Below are positions 8,301 through 15,906 of a DNA stretch of 64,000 bases, in pieces. The position numbers and the translations under genes were made by a program. The stretch covers positions 124,001-188,000 of the forward strand of contig NZ_VOGO01000007.1 of NCBI RefSeq assembly GCF_007923355.1, in the 5' to 3' direction. The stretch's first letter is position 1; each line of letters opens with the position of its first letter. The notes under the pieces were generated by a model. It made no database searches and had not been told where the DNA came from. It worked only from the letters and a program-made list of their open reading frames with translations. The DNA is from Falsiphaeobacter marinintestinus (GTDB taxonomy: Bacteria > Pseudomonadota > Alphaproteobacteria > Rhodobacterales > Rhodobacteraceae).

Positions 8301-8762
8301 ATGGTCTTCAAATCATATATGAATCAGGCCCTTGATCAGGCCCGCGCCGCAGCTGCGCGTGGAGAAGTGCCGGTTGGGGCCGTATTGGTCGACCCCAAAG
8401 GCCAGATCGTGGCCACAGCCGGCAACCGGACCCGCGAATTGAACGACCCCACAGCCCATGCCGAGATCCTTGCGATTCGCGCCGCCTGCGCCGCAACAGC
8501 GTCCGAGCGCCTGCCGGGATATGACCTCTACGTCACGCTGGAACCCTGCGCCATGTGCGCCGCCGCCATCGCCGCCGCCCGCATCGACCGGGTCTATTAC
8601 GGCGCCTCCGACCCCAAATCCGGCGGCGTTGACCACGGCGCCCGCGTCTTCTCGCACCCGCAAGCGCATCACAAACCCGAGGTCTATGACGGCATCAGTG
8701 CCGAAGACTGCGAAGCCCTGCTGAAATCCTTCTTCGCCGCGCGCCGTACCTTAGCCGATTGA
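8301..8762 (+). CDS. tadA: tRNA-specific adenosine deaminase
   Basis: A 153-residue zinc enzyme that converts adenosine-34 to inosine in the anticodon of tRNA-Arg(ACG). The motifs are complete: THAEILAIR (zinc-binding His and proton-shuttle Glu) near residue 52 and LEPCAMCAAAI (the two zinc-binding cysteines) near residue 82. Also typical are GEVPVGAVLVD near the N-terminus and the GGVDHGARVF segment. The ATG at 8301 is preceded by AGGTTGGGGG; an in-frame ATG six codons later is a weaker alternative. Length and motif order fit TadA rather than a free-base cytosine or guanine deaminase. Confidence 0.93.
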   Translation: MVFKSYMNQALDQARAAAARGEVPVGAVLVDPKGQIVATAGNRTRELNDPTAHAEILAIRAACAATASERLPGYDLYVTLEPCAMCAAAIAAARIDRVYYGASDPKSGGVDHGARVFSHPQAHHKPEVYDGISAEDCEALLKSFFAARRTLAD

Positions 8763-8836
8763 AAAGGCTCACGACCGCCGCGACGCGGCAGAGGGCGATC
8801 AACGGCACCCGGAAAAATCGGCCTCAAAACCATGCA

Positions 8837-9538
8837 TCATGCAGAGACGGCAGGCCGCACGCCAACCAATGGCGACTGAGCAATCCAGTCTGGTGCCGTG
8901 TTGACCAGATGCTTGGGGCCATCACAGAAAACCGATTGGGCCCTGATCGCGTCCCGGATGCCAATGTCGCCCAGCCACAGCGCAATCAAATTCGCCAGCG
9001 TGGCTGTCAGATAGACATCAACCTCATGCCCCGGATCGTCGGGGCAAAGATCGACAGCGTCGCCATTCGCAATCACCCACCATGTATCAAGATCACTCCG
9101 GTCGGATATCTGGACAAGGATCACAGTTTGCCCGTCCGGCAAGCCCTCGGTGTTCAGTGTTCGGTGAAAATCCCACATGAACCCGCCGACATCGCAATCC
9201 TGTGCTGCGATACTGCGTTTGCGCCATCGCATGCCCCAGACGGCCATGTTCTCGATAATGGGCCCAAGCTCGCGACCCGAGCGCGTCAGTTGATATTCGG
9301 CAACCTGCCCGGTTGGCGCAGATTTTCGAATAATGATCGCAGCGGCCTCCAGCGTTTTCAGCCGCTTGCTCAGGATCGATGGCGACATGCGCGGGATCGC
9401 CTTTTGAAACCGGCTGAACCGTGTTGTTCCCAAAAACATCTCGCGCAACAACAGAAGGGTCCACTTGTCGCCCAATATGTCGGCAGATGCCATTGCCGGG
9501 CACAAGCTGCCAGATATGTTCTTCGTTTTGCTGTCCAT
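8837..9538 (-). CDS. HxlR family transcriptional regulator with C-terminal extension
   Basis: A 233-residue regulator. The HxlR winged helix occupies about residues 10-110, starting CPAMASADILGDKWTLLLLR, which carries the conserved Cys and the WTLLLLRE motif, followed by SPSILSKRLKTLEAAAII (recognition region) and YQLTRSGRELGPIIENM. The second half (about 125-225) resembles an SCP2-like sensor domain found on some HxlR proteins. HxlR regulators often respond to electrophiles or thiol stress through the N-terminal cysteine. It is divergent from the MddA-like/OsmC pair with 150 bases between, so it is the likely regulator of that pair. Confidence 0.87.
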   Translation of the reverse strand: MDSKTKNISGSLCPAMASADILGDKWTLLLLREMFLGTTRFSRFQKAIPRMSPSILSKRLKTLEAAAIIIRKSAPTGQVAEYQLTRSGRELGPIIENMAVWGMRWRKRSIAAQDCDVGGFMWDFHRTLNTEGLPDGQTVILVQISDRSDLDTWWVIANGDAVDLCPDDPGHEVDVYLTATLANLIALWLGDIGIRDAIRAQSVFCDGPKHLVNTAPDWIAQSPLVGVRPAVSA

Positions 9539-9688
9539 CGGACAAGCCTAGGTGCCCGTGCCCTCTGTGGCTACTACGGATTTCGTAGTGGTTTGGTACA
9601 GGATCGAAAGTATCCCCGCACCGCCAACATTCGCACCATAGGTCCTGACCCGGTGTTTCGGGTGATTTCCGATTGAAAGGAGTTCGGC

Positions 9689-10426
9689 ATGGGCCGCTCA
9701 ATTACATTTATCTACGGCGTGGGTGTCTACGCTGTTTTTCTGGGGACTTTTCTGTATTCCATTGGCTTTGTCGGCAATGTTCTGGTTCCGAAATCCATCG
9801 ACTCGGGCGTGCAGGGCCCCGTCACAGCATCGGTCCTGATCAATCTGGTGCTGCTCTCCCTCTTTGCGCTTCAGCACAGCATCATGGCCCGCCCGGCGTT
9901 CAAGCGGGTCTGGACAACGCTCATTCCCAAACCAGCCGAGCGCAGCACCTATATTCTGATGACCTGCGCTGCCCTGATCATGATCTTTCTGTTCTGGCAG
10001 CCCTTGCCCGCAAAGGTATGGGACGTCAGCCAGACAATGGCAGGCACCGCTTTGCTTGCGCTCTTCTGGGGTGGCTGGCTTGTCGTTCTGGCCTCGACCT
10101 TCATGATCGATCACTTTGATCTGTTCGGGCTCAAGCAAATCTACGCGCACCTCAGGGATCGCAAGGCCACCCAATCGGGGTTTGTCAAAACCGGGCTGTA
10201 TCGGTTGGTGCGCCATCCCATCATGACCGGTTTTCTGATTGCCTTCTGGGCCACGCCGATCATGTCCGTCGGGCATCTGTTGTTCGCCTTGGTCACCACC
10301 GGCTACATTGTCATTGCGGTTTTGCACCTTGAGGAAAAAGACCTGATTGCCGAGATCGGTGATGACTATCTGACGTATCGGCGCGAAGTCCCGGCATTTG
10401 TTCCCGGCATCGGGCGGGGGCAGTGA
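9689..10426 (+). CDS. MddA-like methanethiol S-methyltransferase (isoprenylcysteine methyltransferase fold)
   Basis: A 245-residue polytopic membrane protein with about six hydrophobic segments. Characteristic elements are LQHSIMARPAFKRVW near residue 62, HFDLFGLKQIYAHLRD near 145, YRLVRHPIMTGFLIAFWATP near 172 and the C-terminal LEEKDLIAEIGDDYLTYR, a pattern of membrane methyltransferases related to isoprenylcysteine carboxyl methyltransferase. The overall arrangement fits MddA, which methylates methanethiol to dimethyl sulfide with S-adenosylmethionine. NnrU-like or other ICMT-fold proteins are the alternative. The ORF starts 151 bases from the divergent HxlR gene and is followed immediately by the OsmC gene. 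Confidence 0.6.
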   Translation: MGRSITFIYGVGVYAVFLGTFLYSIGFVGNVLVPKSIDSGVQGPVTASVLINLVLLSLFALQHSIMARPAFKRVWTTLIPKPAERSTYILMTCAALIMIFLFWQPLPAKVWDVSQTMAGTALLALFWGGWLVVLASTFMIDHFDLFGLKQIYAHLRDRKATQSGFVKTGLYRLVRHPIMTGFLIAFWATPIMSVGHLLFALVTTGYIVIAVLHLEEKDLIAEIGDDYLTYRREVPAFVPGIGRGQ

Positions 10427-10427
10427 T

Positions 10428-11036
10428 ATGACACTGCATAAAAACCATTCAGACCACATCCAGACATTCATCGGGGCAGACCCGCTCAGTGTTCTCGACA
10501 GACAAAAACCCCTGCGACAGCATTTCGCACAAACGCCTGAAGCGGCCTGGGTGCGTGATCATGCCCGCACGGTCGATACGGAAATTCCGGCGAACCACCC
10601 AATCCACGGGCATGTCGTCTGTGGCGAAGGGATCCCGGTTGAGATACCTGTCTCTGTCCACAAGGCGGTCGGCGGCGAAAGCGACTTCCCTTGCCCGGGT
10701 GAGATTTTGGCCGCAGCCCTGGCAAGTTGCCTTGATACGGCCACCCGCATGATTGCCAACCTCATGGGGATCGAACTGGCCCATCTTGAGGTGCAGGTCA
10801 GCCTGGGTGCGGATGTACGAGGAACCTTGATGACGGGCGAAAACGTGCCCGTCGGTTTTCATACCGCCAATGTGAAGATCTATCTGAAAACGGAAAACGG
10901 ATTGCCGGACGCGCAGTTGAATGCCCTGATCGACGCCGCAGAAAGAAGCTGTGTCATTCTGCAAACACTGCGCGCGCCACCAAACATTCAGGTTGAACGG
11001 TCTTTTGGTGACGGCCCCGGCGCCAACCGCCAATAA
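10428..11036 (+). CDS. OsmC family peroxide/thiol-reactive protein
   Basis: A 202-residue OsmC-fold protein. It contains the two conserved cysteine regions, ILAAALASCLDTATRMIA near residue 103 and AERSCVILQTLR near residue 178, which form the peroxidatic pair in Ohr/OsmC proteins that reduce organic hydroperoxides. The N-terminal 50 residues extend beyond the minimal domain. The ATG at 10428 comes two bases after the stop of the MddA-like gene, so translation is probably coupled. A longer in-frame start at 10398 lies inside the upstream gene and is less likely. Confidence 0.85.
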   Translation: MTLHKNHSDHIQTFIGADPLSVLDRQKPLRQHFAQTPEAAWVRDHARTVDTEIPANHPIHGHVVCGEGIPVEIPVSVHKAVGGESDFPCPGEILAAALASCLDTATRMIANLMGIELAHLEVQVSLGADVRGTLMTGENVPVGFHTANVKIYLKTENGLPDAQLNALIDAAERSCVILQTLRAPPNIQVERSFGDGPGANRQ

Positions 11037-11142
11037 GACCCGTTCGCGCAGTCTTAAAGCGGGGTCAGGACCTGAATGCCCATCCGGCAACCTGATCCCG
11101 CAGGGCTGACAGCGACCCGGAACAAATCCACCGATCCCGCCC

Positions 11143-11442
11143 CTAGTCCAGCGTCACAGTCTGCTTCAATGCGCCCGTGGTTTTGTCATAAATCAGGATC
11201 CGCTGATCCTCGGTCACAATTGCATACCACCCGTTCCCAATCGTCACCGCCTGCACCTTTGCCCCATCCGGCAGAACAATCTCGTCTGGCAGGGTCGGGG
11301 TATCGTTCGACAGGCGCGTGACAAGCAGACCAACCACCACTACAACGCCGCCAATCATGACGACCGTCAGGACAGTCACGAGAACGCGCAAAAAGCGCAG
11401 GCTGCCCGGTTCGACGTCCGGCTCTTGGGAAGGATCACTCAT
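11143..11442 (-). CDS. DUF6476 family single-pass membrane protein
   Basis: A 99-residue protein starting MSDPSQEPDVEPGSLR, with one membrane helix at about residues 18-45 (VLVTVLTVVMIGGVVVVVG) and a C-terminal domain of short strands (GDGAKV-type, AVTIGNGWYAIVTEDQRILIYDK) suggestive of a small periplasmic beta domain. It matches the small DUF6476 family found next to RluA-type synthase genes in Rhodobacteraceae. Function is unknown. Its ATG (11440-11442) overlaps by two bases the ATG (11441-11443) of the divergent pseudouridine synthase, in the sequence CATG. Confidence 0.72.
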   Translation of the reverse strand: MSDPSQEPDVEPGSLRFLRVLVTVLTVVMIGGVVVVVGLLVTRLSNDTPTLPDEIVLPDGAKVQAVTIGNGWYAIVTEDQRILIYDKTTGALKQTVTLD

Positions 11443-12472
11443 GGCTATCCGCCTGATCGAATTCATAATCGCGGACGCACCGCCGCCGCGTCTTGATAAG
11501 GCGCTTTCGCGGGATGTACCAGCCGAGGCTGTCCTGTCGCGCACGCGGCTTGCCCGCCTGATCGCGGACGGCGCGGTTCAGATCGACGGGGCCATCCAAA
11601 CCGACGCCAAGGCCAAGGTGCAGACTGGGGCTGCTGTCACCATCCGGATCGAGCAAAGCGAAGACAGCCATATCGGCCCCGAAGACATCCCGCTTGAGAT
11701 CATTTTCGAAGACGAAGACCTGATCGTGGTCAACAAACCCGCCGGCATGGTGGTGCATCCGGCCCCCGGCACGCCCTCGGGCACGCTGGTCAACGCGCTG
11801 CTGCATCATTGCGGCGATGATCTCTCCGGTGTGGGCGGCGTCAAACGCCCCGGCATTGTGCACCGGATCGACAAGGACACCAGCGGCCTTCTGGTCGTCG
11901 CCAAAACCGACCGCGCGCATCAGGGCCTTGCCGCCCAGTTCGCGGCCCACACGGTCGAACGCTATTACCGCACGCTGTGCTATGGCGTCCCTGATGCCAA
12001 CGACCCGCGTCTGCGCGGCGTCAAGGGCACCAGCTTTGAACCCGGCAATATCCTGCGCCTGACCACCCAACTGGCCCGCCACAAGACCGACCGCCAAAGA
12101 CAGGCGGTGCTGTTTCAGGGCGGGCGGCACGCCATAACCCGCGCCCGCATTGTCGAACCCTTTGGTCAGCCGCCCGTCGCCGCGCTGATCGAATGCTGGC
12201 TTGAAACCGGCCGCACCCACCAGATCCGCGTGCACATGGCCCATGCCGGGCACGGGCTGATCGGCGATCCGGTCTATGGCGGCAAACGCAAGCTGCCGCA
12301 AAAAGCCCTGAACCCTGCCGCGCTCGAGGCCGTGCGTGATTTCCCCCGCCAGGCCCTGCACGCTGCCGTTCTGGGGTTTAAACATCCGGTCACCATGGAA
12401 GATCTGCGGTTCGAAGCCGCGTTGCCCGCGGATATGGAGACCTTGATCGCAACTCTGCGCCAGCCGGCCTGA
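11441..12472 (+). CDS. rluD: RluA family pseudouridine synthase (RluD type)
   Basis: A 343-residue rRNA pseudouridine synthase. An S4 domain (about residues 10-75, RLDKALSRDVPAEAVLSRTR) is followed by the catalytic domain with KPAGMVVHPAPG near 98 and the catalytic motif HRIDKDTSGLLVVAK near residue 142; TGRTHQIRVHMAHAGHG occurs near 255. Domain order and length fit RluD, which modifies U1911/1915/1917 of 23S rRNA; RluC is an alternative. The start is taken at 11441 because GGGAAGGATCACTC precedes it; an upstream in-frame start would run antisense through the DUF6476 gene. Confidence 0.88.
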   Translation: MAIRLIEFIIADAPPPRLDKALSRDVPAEAVLSRTRLARLIADGAVQIDGAIQTDAKAKVQTGAAVTIRIEQSEDSHIGPEDIPLEIIFEDEDLIVVNKPAGMVVHPAPGTPSGTLVNALLHHCGDDLSGVGGVKRPGIVHRIDKDTSGLLVVAKTDRAHQGLAAQFAAHTVERYYRTLCYGVPDANDPRLRGVKGTSFEPGNILRLTTQLARHKTDRQRQAVLFQGGRHAITRARIVEPFGQPPVAALIECWLETGRTHQIRVHMAHAGHGLIGDPVYGGKRKLPQKALNPAALEAVRDFPRQALHAAVLGFKHPVTMEDLRFEAALPADMETLIATLRQPA

Positions 12473-12721
12473 CATGGGTTAGACCTAAGAGGCGCACTTG
12501 GGTAAACGGGCAGGGTGTTGCGAAATTCCGGCCAACGCCCGCTATGCGGGACTTTACAGACGTCCACAAGCCCAACCCTGACAGGCCGCTTCCCGCGTAT
12601 TGCGGCCGTTGACTCCAGTTCGAACAAGGTTACTTTTCCGGTAACTTGGTCGCCTCACCACTGTCGCGGGAACCGAAAGTGCGAGTAATAACGAAATTCA
12701 TTGGCCCAAAAGGAAATTAGC
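12473..12721. other. intergenic region, no gene seen
   Basis: These 249 bases between the pseudouridine synthase and the amidohydrolase show no convincing reading frame. A small hairpin (CCCGCTATGCGGG near 12537) and an inverted pair GTTAC/GTAAC near 12633-12648 are visible; neither has a clear terminator tail. The AAAAGGAAATTAGC at the 3' end is the ribosome-binding region of the amidohydrolase. Confidence 0.5.
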
Positions 12722-14065
12722 ATGCGAATTCTGAAAAGCGCTTTCTGTATAGTTGCATTCGTTGCCTCCACCAGTGTATTCGCTCAGGAAGACGGTTCCG
12801 AAAACGCTCCCAGTGCCGTCTTGATCCGCGGCGCGAGCATATTCACTGGGTGTTCCCCCGAGCTTGTTGAGGGGCAAGATGTATTCGTTGCGGGAAACAT
12901 GATCTCGCGCATTGGAACGGACCTCGAACCGCCGGAATTCGCGACGATCATCGAGGCCGACGGACATGTCCTCATGCCTGGCCTGATCGATGCGCATTGG
13001 CACGGTGTGTTCGCAACGGCAACAATCGGCCAGCTTATGGCGACAAATGAGGGTTACTGGAACCTTCTGACTTCGGTCGCGCAGCGTGACGCGCTCTATC
13101 GCGGGTTCACCACCGTGCGCGATACCGCCGGTCCGATGTTCGACATAGCCCGCGCAACCGATGAGGGCCTTATCGAGGGGCCGCGAGTCTTTCCGTCCGG
13201 CCCGGCGATCTCGCAAACGGCGGGTCACATGGATTTCCGGACGACAAAGGACGTTCCTGCAACACCGGACAAACTCAATCCCTTCGAAACCTCCGACATG
13301 TTCTACATTGCCGACGGAGTGCCCGATGTGCTCAGGCGCGTTCGCGAAAACCTGATGCAGGGGGCGACACAGATTAAACTGATGGCTGGTGGCGGCGTCA
13401 CGTCGAGCTACGACCCGATCCACACGATGCAATACACCAAGGCTGAACTAGAAGCGGCAGTCGAGCAAGCGGCGAACTGGGGTACCTATGTCCTGACCCA
13501 TGCAATCAACGACGAGGCCGTCAATCATTCCATCGATGCCGGCGTCAAGAGCGTCGAGCATGGCCACATGTCGACACGCGAAACCCTGGAGCGTTTTGTT
13601 GAGAACGATGTTTGGCTCAGCATGCAGCCCTTCCTTGATGACGAGGACGCACCGGCCCTCAGCGAATTTCAGAAGGCGAAGTACAAGTTTGTCACCGACG
13701 GCACAGATTTCGTGTACCGTACAGCCAAGGATCTGGGTGTGAAAATCGCCTTCGGAACAGATACGCTCTTCAGTGCGGATTTGGCCAAACGCCAGGGTGC
13801 GCAGCTTGCGAAGCTTCAACGCTGGTTCACACCCTATGAGGCGCTTAAGATGGCGACCTGTGACAATGCTGATCTTCTGAAGCTTTCGGGCAAGCTTTCG
13901 CCCTATCCGTTGGGCCCGCTCGGTATCATCGAGGAAGGCGCCTATGCCGACCTCATCCTCGTCGATGGCAATCCGCTGGAGAATCTCGACTTGGTTGGAG
14001 ATCCCGAACAGAACTTCGACGTCATTATGAAGGACGGTGTGATCTACAAGAATAGTCTGAACTGA
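12722..14065 (+). CDS. exported amidohydrolase (metal-dependent, imidazolonepropionase/prolidase-like)
   Basis: A 447-residue amidohydrolase-superfamily enzyme with a cleavable signal peptide (MRILKSAFCIVAFVASTSVF then AQ), so it acts in the periplasm. Metal-site motifs are in order: LMPGLIDAHWHG (HxH), KLMAGGGVTS (the lysine on strand 4), YVLTHAIND and SVEHGHMS (two His), and AFGTDTLFS (Asp). The closing GPLGIIEEGAYADLILVDGNPL is the composite beta-sandwich segment. Members cleave cyclic amides or Xaa-Pro/Xaa-Arg-type dipeptides and carbamates; the substrate is not evident here. The gene stands alone between rluD and rpoH with unusually long empty flanks and a codon pattern less GC-rich at third positions than its neighbours, suggesting a transferred insert. 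Confidence 0.83.
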   Translation: MRILKSAFCIVAFVASTSVFAQEDGSENAPSAVLIRGASIFTGCSPELVEGQDVFVAGNMISRIGTDLEPPEFATIIEADGHVLMPGLIDAHWHGVFATATIGQLMATNEGYWNLLTSVAQRDALYRGFTTVRDTAGPMFDIARATDEGLIEGPRVFPSGPAISQTAGHMDFRTTKDVPATPDKLNPFETSDMFYIADGVPDVLRRVRENLMQGATQIKLMAGGGVTSSYDPIHTMQYTKAELEAAVEQAANWGTYVLTHAINDEAVNHSIDAGVKSVEHGHMSTRETLERFVENDVWLSMQPFLDDEDAPALSEFQKAKYKFVTDGTDFVYRTAKDLGVKIAFGTDTLFSADLAKRQGAQLAKLQRWFTPYEALKMATCDNADLLKLSGKLSPYPLGPLGIIEEGAYADLILVDGNPLENLDLVGDPEQNFDVIMKDGVIYKNSLN

Positions 14066-14498
14066 TATGGTTTAGTGGGCGAATCTCTTTGTATCCGCCG
14101 TTTCTTGGCGGCCATCTTCGGCGCGAAGCATTGATGTGACTGATTGTGTCGGATGTCTCCAAGGTCTCCAGAGCAGCCGTTCACAGAGGTTCGCAAGAAC
14201 GGCTAGTTTGGGCTCAAAGCAGAATTCTCGACAGCGGCCTCACATCATCTTCGGTTGACTTGTTATGCCGAAAGAGCGTGCCGTGTAACGCACTGCTCAA
14301 AGGATCACACCGCTGCCCAGCACTGTCAGCAAAAGGCACCTCTGTCTGAAACGAACTGCACATCCGCGTGAACCTGCGAGCGTTAACCTTTCACTTTCAC
14401 ATCGGGATGCCAATATCGCTGTGACCCCCTTGAAAGGGGATCCATGTGCCACCATATCGAATGTTAAGACGATAAACATCAAGGAGGGACAGACAGTT
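14066..14498. other. intergenic region upstream of rpoH
   Basis: 433 bases without a supported gene. The only frame of note, a 67-codon plus-strand frame at 14146-14349, has no ribosome-binding site and no recognisable features. The 3' part holds a candidate heat-shock promoter (14429-14457) and the rpoH ribosome-binding site AAGGAGGGAC. Confidence 0.5.
14429..14457 (+). promoter_or_regulatory. candidate RpoH-type promoter of rpoH
   Basis: CTTGAAA at 14429-14435, 13 bases, then CCACCATAT at 14449-14457. This is close to the sigma-32 pattern CTTGAAA-N13-CCCCATNT. It lies about 40 bases upstream of the rpoH ATG, so RpoH could control its own gene. Confidence 0.45.
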
Positions 14499-15395
14499 AT
14501 GGCTAGTTATGCAAACCTGCCGGCTCCGTCACCAGAAGGCGGGCTAAACCGTTATCTGCAAGAGATTCGTAAATTCCCGCTGCTTGAGCCGGAAGAAGAA
14601 TACATGCTGGCGAAACGCTGGGTCGAAGAACAAGATACCGAGGCCGCGCACAAGATGGTCACGTCGCACCTGCGACTGGCCGCCAAGATTGCAATGGGCT
14701 ATCGCGGCTATGGATTGCCGCAGGCCGAGGTCATTTCCGAAGCCAACGTCGGCCTGATGCAGGCGGTCAAGAAATTCGACCCCGAAAAGGGCTTCCGCCT
14801 GGCGACCTATGCCATGTGGTGGATCCGCGCCTCGATCCAGGAATATGTCCTGCGGTCGTGGTCGATGGTCAAACTGGGCACAACCAGCGGGCAGAAGAAA
14901 CTGTTCTTCAACCTGCGCAAGGCCAAGGCCCGCATCGGCGCGTTGGAAGAGGGCGATCTGCGTCCTGAAAACGTCGAACGTATTGCGACCGATCTTGGCG
15001 TGACCGAGGCCGAAGTGATCAGCATGAACCGGCGTATGTCGGGTGGCGATGCCTCGCTGAATGCCACGGTCGGCTCGGACGGCGAAGGCACCATGCAATG
15101 GCAGGATTGGCTGGAAGACGAAGATGCCGATCAGGCTGGCGATTATGAGGCCAGGAATGAACTTGAATCGCGTCGTGAACTGCTGGCCGAAGCGCTGGAC
15201 GTTCTGAACGACCGCGAAAAAGACATCCTGACTCAGCGCCGCCTTGCCGAAAAGGCAGTCACGCTTGAGGAACTCAGCGGCCAGTACAACGTCAGCCGTG
15301 AACGGATCCGCCAGATCGAAGTGCGCGCTTTTGAAAAGCTGCAAAAGAAAATGCGCGAACTGGCCCGCGAAAAGGGGATGTTGGCAACCGCCTGA
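14499..15395 (+). CDS. rpoH: RNA polymerase heat-shock sigma factor RpoH
   Basis: A 298-residue sigma-32 family factor that directs RNA polymerase to heat-shock promoters. Region 2 includes SEANVGLMQAVKKFDPEKGF and TYAMWWIRASIQEYVLRSW; the RpoH box QKKLFFNLRKAK just after it is diagnostic and separates it from RpoD and other sigma-70 proteins. Region 4 ends with YNVSRERIRQIEVRAFEKLQ, the -35 recognition helix-turn-helix. The start at 14499 follows AAGGAGGGACAGACAGTT. A strong terminator follows the stop, so the gene is monocistronic. Alphaproteobacteria often have two rpoH genes; only this one is in the window. Confidence 0.96.
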   Translation: MASYANLPAPSPEGGLNRYLQEIRKFPLLEPEEEYMLAKRWVEEQDTEAAHKMVTSHLRLAAKIAMGYRGYGLPQAEVISEANVGLMQAVKKFDPEKGFRLATYAMWWIRASIQEYVLRSWSMVKLGTTSGQKKLFFNLRKAKARIGALEEGDLRPENVERIATDLGVTEAEVISMNRRMSGGDASLNATVGSDGEGTMQWQDWLEDEDADQAGDYEARNELESRRELLAEALDVLNDREKDILTQRRLAEKAVTLEELSGQYNVSRERIRQIEVRAFEKLQKKMRELAREKGMLATA

Positions 15396-15419
15396 CCCCT
15401 TTGTGACGGTAAACGGTAT

Positions 15420-15447
15420 ATCCCGGCCCATCGTGGCCGGGATTTTT
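15420..15447 (+). terminator. intrinsic terminator of rpoH
   Basis: A 9-bp perfect stem, ATCCCGGCC at 15420-15428 and GGCCGGGAT at 15435-15443, with a six-base loop, continues into a run of five T. It lies 25 bases after the rpoH stop. The MerR gene converges from the other side and may use the same hairpin. Confidence 0.85.
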
Positions 15448-15450
15448 GTG

Positions 15451-15807
15451 TCAGGTGTCGCCGGATCGGGCAGCGTCCAGACCCTGCTCCAGAAACGCTA
15501 TAACCCGGCGGATCTGCTCGGCGCGTTCTTTCAGGTCATCGACTTTGGCGCGCAACACGCTTTCGGCCACGGACCGGTCACAGCGTCCGGCCATCGCGTC
15601 GATGATATCCTTCAGATCTGCAATCGACATGCCTGCGTCGCGCGCCTTGGTAAAGAAATCCAGCCGCACCAGATTGTCTTCGGGATAATCGCGATAGTTG
15701 TTTGTCGCGTTGTTCCCGGGGGTCGAGGTGATCAATCCGTTCTTTTCATAAAAGCGGATCGTGTCGCGGCTTGTGCCCGATCGTTCAGCAAGTTCTCCGA
15801 TACGCAT
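15451..15807 (-). CDS. MerR family transcriptional regulator
   Basis: A 118-residue regulator. The N-terminal winged helix reads MRIGELAERSGTSRDTIRFYEKNGLI (shown here in part: RSGTSRDTIRFYEKNGL), typical of MerR, followed by a long dimerisation helix (about 78-110, KVDDLKERAEQIRRVIAFLE). Only one cysteine (AGRCDRS) is present in the effector region and there is no CxxC or CC metal-binding tail, so a classical metal sensor is unlikely. It is divergent from a FAD oxidoreductase with about 100 bases between, the usual arrangement for a MerR protein and its target. Confidence 0.87.
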   Translation of the reverse strand: MRIGELAERSGTSRDTIRFYEKNGLITSTPGNNATNNYRDYPEDNLVRLDFFTKARDAGMSIADLKDIIDAMAGRCDRSVAESVLRAKVDDLKERAEQIRRVIAFLEQGLDAARSGDT

Positions 15808-15906
15808 CGCTTTCCTCAAACTGTGGACTAAGGTCAATTGTTTTCCGTTTCCATAACCTCTACATGTCTGCTCAACAGTCAAAACGCAACAGACAGGAAG
15901 CGTATC

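Noticed and set aside
11435-12475. 346-codon minus-strand frame opposite the pseudouridine synthase
   Set aside because: Shadow of the rluD-type gene on the other strand; no recognisable motif.
14146-14349. 67-codon frame before rpoH
   Set aside because: No ribosome-binding site, no hydrophobic or domain pattern, and poor codon bias.
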